A DNA stretch of 64,000 nucleotides from Lathyrus oleraceus (taxonomy: Eukaryota > Streptophyta > Magnoliopsida > Fabales > Fabaceae): NCBI RefSeq assembly GCF_024323335.1, contig NC_066580.1:257834977-257898976 (forward strand), read 5' to 3'. Positions 13,854-26,200 of the stretch are shown piece after piece. The notes beneath the pieces were generated by a model. It was not told the DNA's origin, did no database searches, and saw only the letters and a list, made by a program, of their open reading frames with translations. The position numbers and the translations under genes are program-made. The stretch's first letter is position 1. Each line of letters begins with the position of its first letter.

Positions 13854-16800
13854 ATGAAACCTATTAGATGGATACATGGCAAAAGAGCTAAGTTTGCTTT
13901 GAACATTATAGGATGGGTTGAAGCACTCCAAATGCATGACTTTGAATTAAAATGGCATATACAAATACTTATTACTTAGCTACTTATTGTATTTTTTTCT
14001 CATAGTAGCCTTCTAAAGGTGACTATGTTTACTACACCAAATCATTATTGAAAGAATCATTTATCCTTATTTCATACCTTTTTAAAAAAATCAAATATAT
14101 GTGTTAAACACTAAAACAAGAGAAAATGCGGATTTTTTGATTAATTTTATTGACTTAAATTGTAATGTGTTGATAATTGAGTTGTTTTAAATATGAAAAT
14201 CTAAAATAAAATATTTGATATCAAAATATGTTGTTTAAAAAAAATTACAATGAAAAAAAGAAATAAAAAAATGACGTTTTTATAGACAAAGATGGGTTAA
14301 AGTTATGAAAGATAAGACAAATATTGAAAATAACGTAGAGCTACTTTTTTTAGAAACATGAAACCTATTAGATGGATACATGGCAAAAGAGCTAAGTTTG
14401 CTTTGAACATTATAGGATGGGTTGAAGCACTCCAAATGCATGACTTTGAATTAAAATGGCATATACAAATACTTATTACTTAGCTACTTATTGTATTTTT
14501 TTATCATAGTAGCCTTCTATTATGTTTACTACACCAAATCATTATTGAAAGAATCATTTATCCTTATTTCATACCTTTTAAAAAAAATCAAATATATGTG
14601 TTAAACACTAAAACAAGAGAATATGCGGATTTTTTATGATTAATTTTATTGACTTAAATTGTAATGTGTTGATATTTGAGTTGTTTTAATATGAAAATCT
14701 AAAATAAATATATTGATATCAAAATATGTTGTTTAAAAAAATTACAATGAAAAAAAGAAATAAAAAATGACGTTTTTATAGACAAAGATGGGTTAAAGTT
14801 ATGAAAGATAAAACAAATATTGAAAATAACGTAGAGCTACTTTTTTTAGAAACATGAAACCTATTAGATGGATACATGGCAAAAGAGCTAAGTTTGCTTT
14901 GAACATTATAGGATGGGTTGAAGCACTCCAAATGCATGACTTTGAATTAAAATGGCATATACAAATACTTATTACTTAGCTACTTATTGTATTTTTTTTT
15001 CATAGTAGCCTTCTAAAGGTGACTATGTTTACTACACCAATCATTATTGAAAGAATCATTTATCCTTATTTCATACCTTTTTAAAAAAATCAAATATATG
15101 TGTTAAACACTAAAACAAGAGAATATGCGGATTTTTTATGATTAATTTTATTGACTTAAATTGTAATGTGTTGATATTTGTGTTGTTTTAAATATGAAAA
15201 TCTAAAATAAAATATATTGATATCAAAATATGTTGTTTAAAAAAATTACAATGAAAAAAGGAAATAAAAAAATGACTTTTTTATAGACAAAGATGGGTTA
15301 AAGTTATGAAAGATAAACAAATATTGAAAATAACGTAGAGCTACTTTTTTAGAAACATGAAACCTATTAGATGGATACATGGCAAAAGAGCTAAGTTTTC
15401 TTTGAACATTATAGGATGGGTTGAAGCACTCCAAATGCATGACTTTGAATTAAAATGGCATATACAAATACTTATTACTTAGCTACTTATTGTATTTTTT
15501 TTCTTCATAGTAGCCTTCTAAAGGTGACTATGTTTACTACACCAAATCATTATTGAAAGAATCATTTATCCTTATTTCATACCTTTTTAAAAAAACTCAA
15601 ATATATGTGTTAAACACTAAAACAAGAGAATATGCGGAATTTTTATGATTAATTTTATTGACTTAAATTGTAATGTGTTGATATTTGAGTTGTTTTAAAT
15701 ATGAAAATCTAAAATAAAATATATTGATATCAAAATATGTTGTTTAAAAAAATTACAATTAAAAAAGAAATAAAAAATGACGTTTTTATAGACAAAGATG
15801 GGTTAAAGTTATGAAAGATAAGACAAATATTGAAAATAACGTAGAGCTACTTTTTTTAGAAACATGAAACCTATTAGATGGATACATGGCAAAAGAGCTA
15901 AGTTTGCTTTGAACATTATAGGATGGGTTGAAGCACTCAAATGCATGACTTTGAATTAAAATGGCATATACAAATACTTATTACTTAGCTACTTATTGTA
16001 TTTTTTTATCATAGTAGCCTTCTAAAGGTGACTATGTTTACTACACCAAATCATTATTGAAAGAATCATTTATCCTTATTTCATACCTTTTAAAAAAAAC
16101 TCAAATATATGTGTTAAACACTAAACAAGAGAATATGCGGATTTTTTATGATTAATTTTATTGGCTTAAATTGTAATGTGTTGATGTTTGAGTTGTTTTT
16201 TATGTAAATCTAAAATATAATATATTGATATCAAAATATGTTGTTTAAAAAAATATATCAATTAAAAAAAGAAATAAAAAATGACGTTTTTATAGACAAA
16301 GATGGGTTAAAGTTATGAAAGATAAAACAAATATTGAAAATAACGTAGAGCTACTTTTTTTTAGAAACATGAAACCTATTAGATGGATACATGGCAAAAG
16401 AGCTAAGTTTGCTTTGAACATTATAGGATGGGTTGAAGCACTCCAAATGCATGACTTTGAATTAAAATAGCATATACAAATACTTATTACTTAGCTACTT
16501 ATTTTATTTTTTTCTTCATAGTAGCCTTCAAAAGGTGACTATGTTTACTACACCAAATCATTATTGAAAGAATCATTTATCCTTATTTCATACCTTTTTA
16601 AAAAAAATCAAATATATGTGTTAAACACTAAAACAAGAGAAATGCGGATTTTTATGATTAATTTTATTGACTTAAATTGTAATGTGTTGATAATTGAGTT
16701 GTTTTAAATATGAAAATCTAAAATAAAATATATTGATATCAAAATATGTTGTTTAAAAAAAATACAATGAAAAAAGGAAATAAAAAATGACTTTTTTATA

Positions 16801-16873
16801 GACAAAGATGGGTTAAAGTTATGAAAGATAAAACAAATATTGAAAATAACGTAGAGCTACTTTTTTTAGAAAC
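13854..16873 (+). repeat. Probable hexamer HOR, unit 2
   Basis: Monomers start at 13854, 14358, 14854, 15357, 15864 (B) and 16369; the unit is 3020 bp. The order of marks follows unit 1. The second monomer has lost 7 bp in the block after CATAGTAGCC, giving CTTCTATTATG. The last has a C-type head but an A-like body and AATTGAG tail, so it looks chimeric. Confidence 0.5.
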
Positions 16874-18389
16874 ATGAAACCTATTAGATGGATACATGGC
16901 AAAAGAGCTAAGTTTGCTTTGAACATTATAGGATGGGTTGAAGCACTCCAAATGCATGACTTTGAATTAAAATGGCATATACAAATACTTATTACTTAGC
17001 TACTTATTGTATTTTTTTTTCATAGTAGCCTTCTAAAGGTGACTATGTTTACTACACCAAATCATTATTGAAAGAATCATTTATCCTTATTTCATACCTT
17101 TTTAAAAAAATCAATATATATGTGTTAAACACTAAAACAAGAGAATATGCGGATTTTTTATGATTAATTTTATTGACTTAAATTGTAATGTGTTGATATT
17201 GAGTTGTTTTAAATATGAAAATCTAAAATAAAATATATTGATATCAAAATATGTTGTTTAAAAAAATTACAATGAAAAAAGAAATAAAAAAATGACTTTT
17301 TTAAAGACAAAGATGGGTTAAAGTTATGAAAAATAAAACAAATATTGAAAATAACGTAGAGCTACTTTTGTTAGAAACATGAAACCTATTAGATGGATAC
17401 ATGGCAAAAGAGCTAAGTTTGCTTTGAACATTATAGGATGGGTTGAAGCACTCCAAATGCATGACTTTGAATTAAAATGGCATATACAAATACTTATTAC
17501 TTAGCTACTTATTGTATTTTTTTTTCATAGTAGCCTTCTAAAGGTGACTATGTTTACTACACCAAATCATTATTGAAAGAATCATTTATCCTTATTTCAT
17601 ACCTTTTTAAAAAAACTCAAATATATGTGTTAAACACTAAAACAAGAGAATATGGGGAATTTTTATGATTAATTTTATTGGCTTAAATTGTAATGTGTTG
17701 ATGTTTGAGTTGTTTTATTTATGTAAGTCTAAAATATAATATATTGATATAAAAATATGTTGTTAAAAAAAATACAATTAAAAAAGAAATAAAAAATGAC
17801 GTTTTTATAGACAAAGATGGGTTAAAGTTGTGAAAGATAAAACAAATATTGAAAATAACGTAGAGCTACTTTTTTTTAAAAACATGAAACCTATTAGATG
17901 GATACATGGCAAAAGAGCTATGTTTGCTTTGAACATTATAGGATGGGTTGAAGCACTCCAATGCATGACTTTGAATTAAAATGGCATATACAAATACTTA
18001 TTACTTAGCTACTTATTGTATTTTTTTATCTTAGTAGCCTTTTAAAGGTGACTATGTTTACTACACCAAATCATTATTGAAAGAATCATTTATCCTTATT
18101 TCATACCTTTTAAAAAAACTCAAATATATGTGTTAAACACTAAAACAAGAGAAAATGCGGATTTTTTATGATTAATTTTATTGACTTAAATTGTAATATG
18201 TTGATGTTTGAGTTGTTTTATTTATGTAAATCTAAAATATAATATATTGATATAAAAATATGTTGTTTAAAAAATATATCAATTAAAAAAAGAAATAAAA
18301 AATGACGTTTTTATAGACAAAGATGGGTTAAAGTTGTGAAAGATAAAACAAATATTGAAAATAACGTAGAGCTACTTTTTTTTAAAAAC

Positions 18390-18793
18390 ATGAAACCTAT
18401 TAGATGGATACATGGCAAAAGAGCTATGTTTGCTTTGAACATTATAGCATGGGTTGAAGCACTCCAGACGCATGACTTTGAATTAAATTGGCATATACAA
18501 ATACTCATACCTTTAAAAAAAACCAAATATATGTGTTAAACACTAAAACAAGAGAAAATGCGGATTTTTTTATGATTAATTTTATTGACTTAAATTGTAA
18601 TGCGTTGATAATTGAGGTTTTTTAAATATGAAAATCACAAATAAAATATATTGATATCAAAATATGTTGTTTAAAAAAAATTACAATGAAAAAAGGAAAT
18701 AAAAAAATGACATTTTTATAGACAAAGATGGGTTAAAGTTATGAAAACTTAAACAAATATTGAAAATAACGTAGAGCTAGTTTTGTTAGAAAC
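18390..18793 (+). repeat. Deleted monomer (404 bp), first copy of the ~100-bp deletion
   Basis: The text passes from ATACAAATACT directly to CATACCTTTAAAA at 18505/18506. This removes the block with the TAG end of the open frame, the poly-T tract and CATAGTAGCC up to TATCCTTATTT. About 100 bp are lost against an ordinary copy, with at most one shared base at the joint. It also has AAATTGG instead of AAATGG, plus TTTAAAAACATG and GAGCTATG. The identical joint recurs at 22952/22953 and 27912/27913. Confidence 0.93.
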
Positions 18794-21700
18794 ATGAAAC
18801 CTATTAGATGGATACATGGCAAAAGAGCTAAGTTTGCTTTGAGTATTATAGGATGGGTCGAAGCACTCCAAATGCATGACTTTGAATTAAAATGGCATAT
18901 ACAAATACTTATTACTTAGCTACTTATTGTATTTCTTTTATCATAGTAGCCTTCTAAAGGTGACTATGTTTACTACACCAAATCATTATTGAAAGAATCA
19001 TTTATCCTTATTTCATACCTTTTTAAAAAAAATCAAATATATGTGTTAAACACTAAAACAAGAGAATATGCGGATTTTTATGATTAATTTTATTGACTTT
19101 AATTGTAATGTGTATATTTGAGTTGTTTTAAATATGAAAATCTAAAATAAAATATATTGATATCAAAATATGTTGTTTAAAAAAATTACAACAAAAAAGA
19201 AATAAAAAAATGACTTTTTTATAGACAAAGATGGGTTAAAGTTATGAAAGATAAAACAAATATTGAAAATAACGTAGAGCTACTTTTGTTAGAAACATGA
19301 AACCTATTAGATGGATACATGGCAAAAGAGCTAAGTTTGCTTTGAACATTATAGGATGGGTTGAAGCACTCCAAATGCATGACTTTGAATTAAAATGGCA
19401 TATACAAATACTTATTACTTAGCTACTTATTGTATTTTTTTTTATCATAGTAGCCTTCTAAGGTGACTATGTTTACTACACCAAATCATTATTGAAAGAA
19501 TCATTTATCCTTATTTCATACCTTTTTAAAAAAACTCAAATATATGTGTTAAACACTAAAACAAGAGAATATGCGGATTTTTATGATTAATTTTATTGAC
19601 TTAAATTGTAATGTGTTGATATTTGAGTTGTTTTAAATATGAAAATCTAAAATAAAATATATTGATATCAAAATATGTTGTTTAAAAAAATTACAATTAA
19701 AAAATGAAATAAAAAAATGACGTTTTTATAGACAAAGATGGGTTAAAGTTATGAAAGATAAGACAAATATTGAAAATAACGTAGAGCTACTTTTTTTAGA
19801 AACATGAAACCTATTAGATGGATACATGGCAAAAGAGCTAAGTTTGCTTTGAACATTATAGGATGGGTTGAAGCACTCAAATGCATGACTTTGAATTAAA
19901 ATGGCATATACAAATACTTATTACTTAGCTACTTATTGTATTTTTTTATCATAGTAGCCTTCTAAAGGTGACTATGTTTACTACACCAAATCATTATTGA
20001 AAGAATCATTTATCCTTATTTCATACCTTTTAAAAAAACTCAAATATATGTGTTAAACACTAAATTAAGAGAATATGCGGAATTTTTATGATTAATTTTA
20101 TTGGCTTAAATTGTAATGTGTTGATGTTGAGTTGTTTTATTTATGTAAATCTAAAATATAATATATTGATATAAAATATGTTGTTTAAAAAATATCAATT
20201 AAAAAAAGAAATAAAAAATGACGTTTTTATAGACAAAGATGGGTTAAAGTTATGAAAGATAAAACAAATATTGAAAATAACGTAGAGCTACTTTTTTTAG
20301 AAACATGAAACCTATTAGATGGATACATGGCAAAAGAGCTAAGTTTGCTTTGAACATTATAGGATGGGTTGAAGCACTCCAGATGCATGACTTTGAATTA
20401 AAATGGCATATACAAATACTTATTACTTAGCTACTTATTGTATTTTTTTTATCTTAGTAGCCTTTTAAAGGTGACTTTGTTTACTACACCAATTCATTAT
20501 TGAAAGAATCATTTATCCTTATTTCATACCTTTAAAAAAAACAAATATATGTGTTAAACACTAAAACAAGAGAAAATGCGGATTTTTTATGATTAATTTT
20601 ATTGACTTAAATTGTAATGTGTTGATAATTGAGTTTCTTTAAATATGAAAATCAAAAATAAAATATATTGATATCAAAATATGTTGTTTAAAAAAATTAC
20701 AATGAAAAAAGGAAATAAAAAAATGACATTTTTATAGACAAAGATGGGTTAAAGTTATGAAATTTAAAACAAATATTGAAAATAACGTAGAGCTAGTTTT
20801 GTTAGAAACATGAAACTTATTAGATGGATACATGGCAAAAGAGCTAAGTTTTCTTTGAACATTATAGGATGGGTTGAAGCACTCCAAATGCATGACTTTG
20901 AATTAAAATGGCATATACAAACACTTATTACTTAGCTACTTATTGTATTTTTTTTCTTCATAGTAGCCTTCTAAAGGTGACTATGTTTACTACACCAAAT
21001 CATTATTGAAAGAATCATTTATCCTTATTTCATACCTTTTTAAAAAAAATCAAATATATGTGTTAAACACTAAAACAAGAGAAAATGCGGATTTTTTATG
21101 ATTAATTTTATTGACTTAAATTGTAATGTGTTGATAATTGAGTTGTTCTAAATATGAAAATCTAAAATAAAATATATTGATATCAAAATATGTTGTTTAA
21201 AAAAAATTACAATGAAAAAAGGAAATAAAAAAATGACTTTTTTATAGACAAAGATGGGTTAAAGTTATGAAAAATAAAACAAATATTGAAAATAACGTAG
21301 AGCTACTTTTGTTGGAAACATGAAACCTATTAGATGGATACATGGCAAAAGAGCTAAGTTTGCTTTGAACATTATAGGATGGGTTGAAGCACTCCAAATG
21401 CATGACTTTGAATTAAAAAGGCATATACAACTACTTATTACTTAGCAACTTATTGTATTTTTTTTTCATAGTAGCCTTCTAAAGGTGACTATGTTTACTA
21501 TACCAAATCATTATTGAAAGAATCATTTATCCTTATTTCATACCTTTTTAAAAAAAATCAAATATATGTGTTAAACACTAAAACAAGAGAATATGCGGAT
21601 TTTTTATGATTAATTTTATTGACTTAAATTGTAATGTGTATATATTTGAGTTGTTTTAAATATGAAAATCTAAAATAAAATATATTGATATCAAAATATG

Positions 21701-23234
21701 TTGTTTAAAAAAAATTACAATGAAAAAAGGAAATAAAAAAATGTCTTTTTTATAGACAAAGATGGGTTAAAGTTATGAAAGATAAAACAAATATTGAAAA
21801 TAACGTAGAGCTACTTTTGTTAGAAACATGAAACCTATTAGATGGATACATGGCAAAAGAGCTAAGTTTGCTTTGAACATTATAGGATGGGTTGAAGCAC
21901 TCCAAATGCATGACTTTGAATTAAAATGGCATATACAAATACTTATTACTTAGCTACTTATTGTATTTTTTTCTTCATAGTAGCCTTCTAAAGGTGACTA
22001 TGTTTACTACACCAAATCATTATTGAAAGAATCATTTATCCTTATTTCATACCTTTTTAAAAACTCAAATATATGTGTTAAACACTAAAACAAGAGAATA
22101 TGGGAATTTTTATGATTAATTTTATTGACTTAAATTGTAATGTGTTGATATTTGAGTTGTTTTATTTATGAAAATCTAAAATAAAATATATTGATATCAA
22201 AATATGTTGTTAAAAAAATATATCAATTAAAAAAGAAATAAAAAATGACGTTTTTATAGACAAAGATGGGTTAAAGTTATGAAAGATAAAACAAATATTG
22301 AAAATAACGTAGAGCTACTTTTTTTAGAAACATGAAACCTATTAGATGGATACATGGCAAAAGAGCTAAGTTTGCTTTGAACATTATAGGATGGGTTGAA
22401 GCACTCCAGAGGCATGACTTTGAATTAAAATAGCATATACAAATACTTATTACTTAGCTACTTATTGTTTTTTTTTTATCTTAGTAGCCTTTTAAAGGTG
22501 ACTATGTTTACTACACCAAATCATTATTGAAAGAATCATTTATCCTTATTTCATACCTTTTAAATAAAACTCAAATATATGTGTTAAACACTAAAACAAG
22601 AGAAAATGCGGATTTTTTATGATTAATTTTATTGACTTAAATTGTAATATGTTGATGTTTGAGTTGTTTTATTTATGTAAATCTAAAATAAATATATTGA
22701 TATCAAAATATGTTGTTTAAAAAATATACAATTAAAAAAGAAATAAAAAATGACGTTTTTATAGACAAAGATGGGTTAAAGTTGTGAAAGATAAAACAAA
22801 TATTGAAAATAACGTAGAGCTACTTTTTTTTAAAAACATGAAACCTATTAGATGGATACATGGCAAAAGAGCTATGTTTGCTTTGAACATTATAGGATGG
22901 GTTGAAGCACTCCAACGCATGACTTTGAATTAAATTGGCATATACAAATACTCATACCTTTAAAAAAAACCAATATATGTGTTAAACACTAAAACAAGAG
23001 AAAATGCGGATTTTTTATGATTAATTTTATTGACTTAAATTGTAATGTGTTGATAATTGAGGTTTTTAAATATGAAAATCAAAATAAAATATATTGATAT
23101 CAAAATATGTTGTTTAAAAAAAATTACAATGAAAAAAGGAAATAAAAAAATGACATTTTTATAGACAAAGATGGGTTAAAGTTATGAAAATAAACAAATA
23201 TTGAAAATAACGTAGAGCTACTTTTTTTAGAAAC
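18794..23234 (+). repeat. Long HOR, unit 1 (9 monomers)
   Basis: Monomers start at 18794, 19297, 19804 (B), 20305 (C), 20810 (A head), 21320, 21828, 22332 (CCAGAGG) and 22838 (deleted); the unit is 4441 bp. The first has GAGTATTATAGG and GGGTCGAAG with a GACTTTAATTG tail. The deleted monomer closes the unit. Compared with units 2 and 3, the E monomer (CTTCATTATG) expected between 20810 and 21320 is missing. Confidence 0.87.
22838..23234 (+). repeat. Deleted monomer (397 bp), second copy of the ~100-bp deletion
   Basis: It has the same joint as at 18505, with the AAATTGG mark, GTTGTGAAAG upstream, TTTAAAAACATG and GAGCTATG. CCAACG replaces CCAGACG. The deletion lies at 22952/22953. Confidence 0.93.
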
Positions 23235-26200
23235 ATGAAACCTATTAGATGGATACATGGCAAAAGAGCTAAGTTTGCTTTGAACATTATAGGATGGGTC
23301 GAAGCACTCCAAATGCATGACTTTGAATTAAAATGGCATATACAAATACTTATTACTTAGCTACTTATTGTATTTCTTTTATCATAGTAGCCTTCTAAAG
23401 GTGACTATGTTTACTATACCAAATCATTATTGAAAGAATGATTTATCCTTATTTCATACCTTTTTAAAAAAATCAAATATATGTGTTAAACACTAAAACA
23501 AGAGAATATACGGATTTTTTATGATTAATTTTATTGACTTTAATTGTAATGTGTATATATTTGAGTTGTTTTAAATATGAAAATCTAAAATAAAATATAT
23601 TGATATCAAAATATGTTGTTTAAAAAAAATTACAACAAAAAAAGGAAATAAAAAAATCTCTTTTTTATAGACAAAGATGGGTTAAAGTAATGAAAGATAA
23701 AACAAATATTGAAAATAACGTAGAGTTACTTTTGTTAGAAACATGAAACCTATTAGATGTATACATGGCAAAAGAGCTAAGTTTGCTTTGAACATTATAG
23801 GATGGGTTGAAGCACTCCAAATGCATGACTTTGAATTAAAATGGCATATACAAATACTTATTACTTAGCTACTTATTGTATTTTTTTCTTATCATAGTAG
23901 CCTTCTTGAGGTGACTATGTTTACTACACCAAATCATTATTGAAAGAATCATTTATCCTTATTTCATACCTTTTTTAAAAAAACTCAAATATATGTGTTA
24001 AACACTAAAACAAGAGAATATGCGGAATTTTTATGATTAATTTTATTGTCGTAAATTGTAATGTGTTGATATTTGAGTTGTTTTAAATATGAAAATCTAA
24101 AATAAAATATATTGATATCAAAATATGTTGGTTAAAAAAATTACAATTAAAAAATGAAATAAAAAAATGACGTTTTTATAGACAAAGATGGGTTAAAGTT
24201 ATGAAAGATAAGACAAATATTGAAAATAACGTAGAGTTACTTTTTTTAGAAACATGAAACCTATTAGATGGATACATGGCAAAAGAGCTAAGTTTGCTTT
24301 GAACATTATAGGATGGGTTGAAGCACTCCAATGCATGACTTTGAATTAAAATGGCATATACAAATACTTATTACTTAGCTACTTATTGTATTTTTTTATC
24401 ATAGTAGCCTTCTAAAGGTGACTATGTTTACTACACCAAATCATTATTGAAAGAATCATTTATCCTTATTTCATACCTTTTAAATAAAAACTCAAATATA
24501 TGTGTTAAACACTAAAACAAGAGAATATGCGGATTTTTATGATTAATTTTATTGGCTTAAATTGTAATGTGTTGATGTTTGAGTTGTTTTATTTATGTAA
24601 ATCTAAAATATAATATATTGATATAAAAATATGTTGTTTAAAAAATATATCAATTAAAAAAAGAAATAAAAAATGACGTTTTTATAGACAAAGATGGGTT
24701 AAAGTTATGAAAGATAAAACAAATATTGAAAATAACGTAGAGCTACTTTTTTTTAGAAACATGAAACCTATTAGATGGATACATGGCAAAAGAGCTAAGT
24801 TTGCTTTGAACATTATAGGATGGGTTGAAGCACTCCAGAGGCATGACTTTGAATTAAAATGGCATATACAAATACTTATTACTTAGCTACTTATTGTATT
24901 TTTTTTATCTTAGTAGCCTTTTAAAGGTGACTTTGTTTACTACACCAATTCATTATTGAAAGAATCATTTATCCTTATTTCATACCTTTAAAAAAAACAA
25001 ATATATGTGTTAAACACTAAAACAAGAGAAAATGCGGATTTTTTATGATTAATTTTATTGACTTAAATTGTAATGTGTTGATAATTGAGTTGTTTTAAAT
25101 ATGAAAATCAAAATAAAATATATTGATATCAAAATATGTTGTTTAAAAAATTACAATGAAAAAAGGAAATAAAAAAATGACATTTTTATAGACAAAGATG
25201 GGTTAAAGTTATGAAAATAAAACAAATATTGAAAATAACGTAGAGCTACTTTTTTTAGAAACATGAAACCTATTAGATGGATACATGGCAAAAGAGCTAA
25301 GTTTGCTTTGAACATTATAGGATGGGTTGAAGCACTCCAAATGCATGACTTTGAATTAAAATGGCATATACAAACACTTATTACTTAGCTACTTATTGTA
25401 TTTTTTTCCTCATAGTAGCCTTCTAAAGGTGACTATGTTTACTACACCAAATCATTATTGAAAGAATCATTTATCCTTATTTCATACCTTTTTAAAAAAA
25501 ATCAAATATATGTGTTAAACACTAAAACAAGAGAAAATGCGGATTTTTTATGATTAATTTTATTGACTTAAATTGTAATGTGTTGATAATTGAGTTGTTC
25601 TAAATATGAAAATCTAAAATAAAATATATTGATATCAAAATATGTTGTTTAAAAAAATTACAATGAAAAAAAGAAATAAAAAAATGACGTTTTTATAGAC
25701 AAAGATGGGTTAAAGTTATGAAAGATAAGACAAATATTGAAAATAACGTAGAGCTACTTTTGTTAGAAACATGAAACCTATTAGACGGATACATGGCAGA
25801 AGAGCTAAGTGTGCTTTGAACATTATAGGATGGGTTGAAGCACTCCAAATGCATGACTTTGAATTAAAATGGCATATACAAATACTTATTACTTAACTAC
25901 TTATTGTATTTTTTTTATCATAGTAGCCTTCATTATGTTTACTACACCAAATCATTATTGAAAGAATCATTTATCCTTATTTCATACCTTTTTAAAAAAA
26001 TCAAATATATGTGTTAAACACTAAAACAAGAGAATATGCGGATTTTTTATGATTAATTTTATTGACTTAAATTGTAATGTGTTGATATTTGTGTTGTTTT
26101 AAATATGAAAATCTAAAATAAAATATATTGATATCAAAATATGTTGTTTAAAAAAAATACAATGAAAAAAAGAAATAAAAAAATGACTTTTTTAGACAAA

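Larger units (their letters stand above)
9324..18793 (+). repeat. Region II: more uniform monomers, probable hexamer HOR
   Basis: Nineteen monomers start at 9324, 9829, 10332, 10831, 11338, 11837, 12341, 12849, 13356, 13854, 14358, 14854, 15357, 15864, 16369, 16874, 17379, 17884 and 18390. Most have CCAAATG, CTATG and CCAAATC with AAAACAAGAG. B monomers recur at 12849 and 15864, with C marks at 13356 and in the head of 16369. Marks such as GATAAGACAAAT (11338, 14358) and GTTTTAATATG tails suggest two hexamer units, 10831-13853 and 13854-16873, each about 3.02 kb. The last two monomers share GTTGTGAAAG and GAGCTATGTTTGC, and the final one is internally deleted. Confidence 0.75.
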
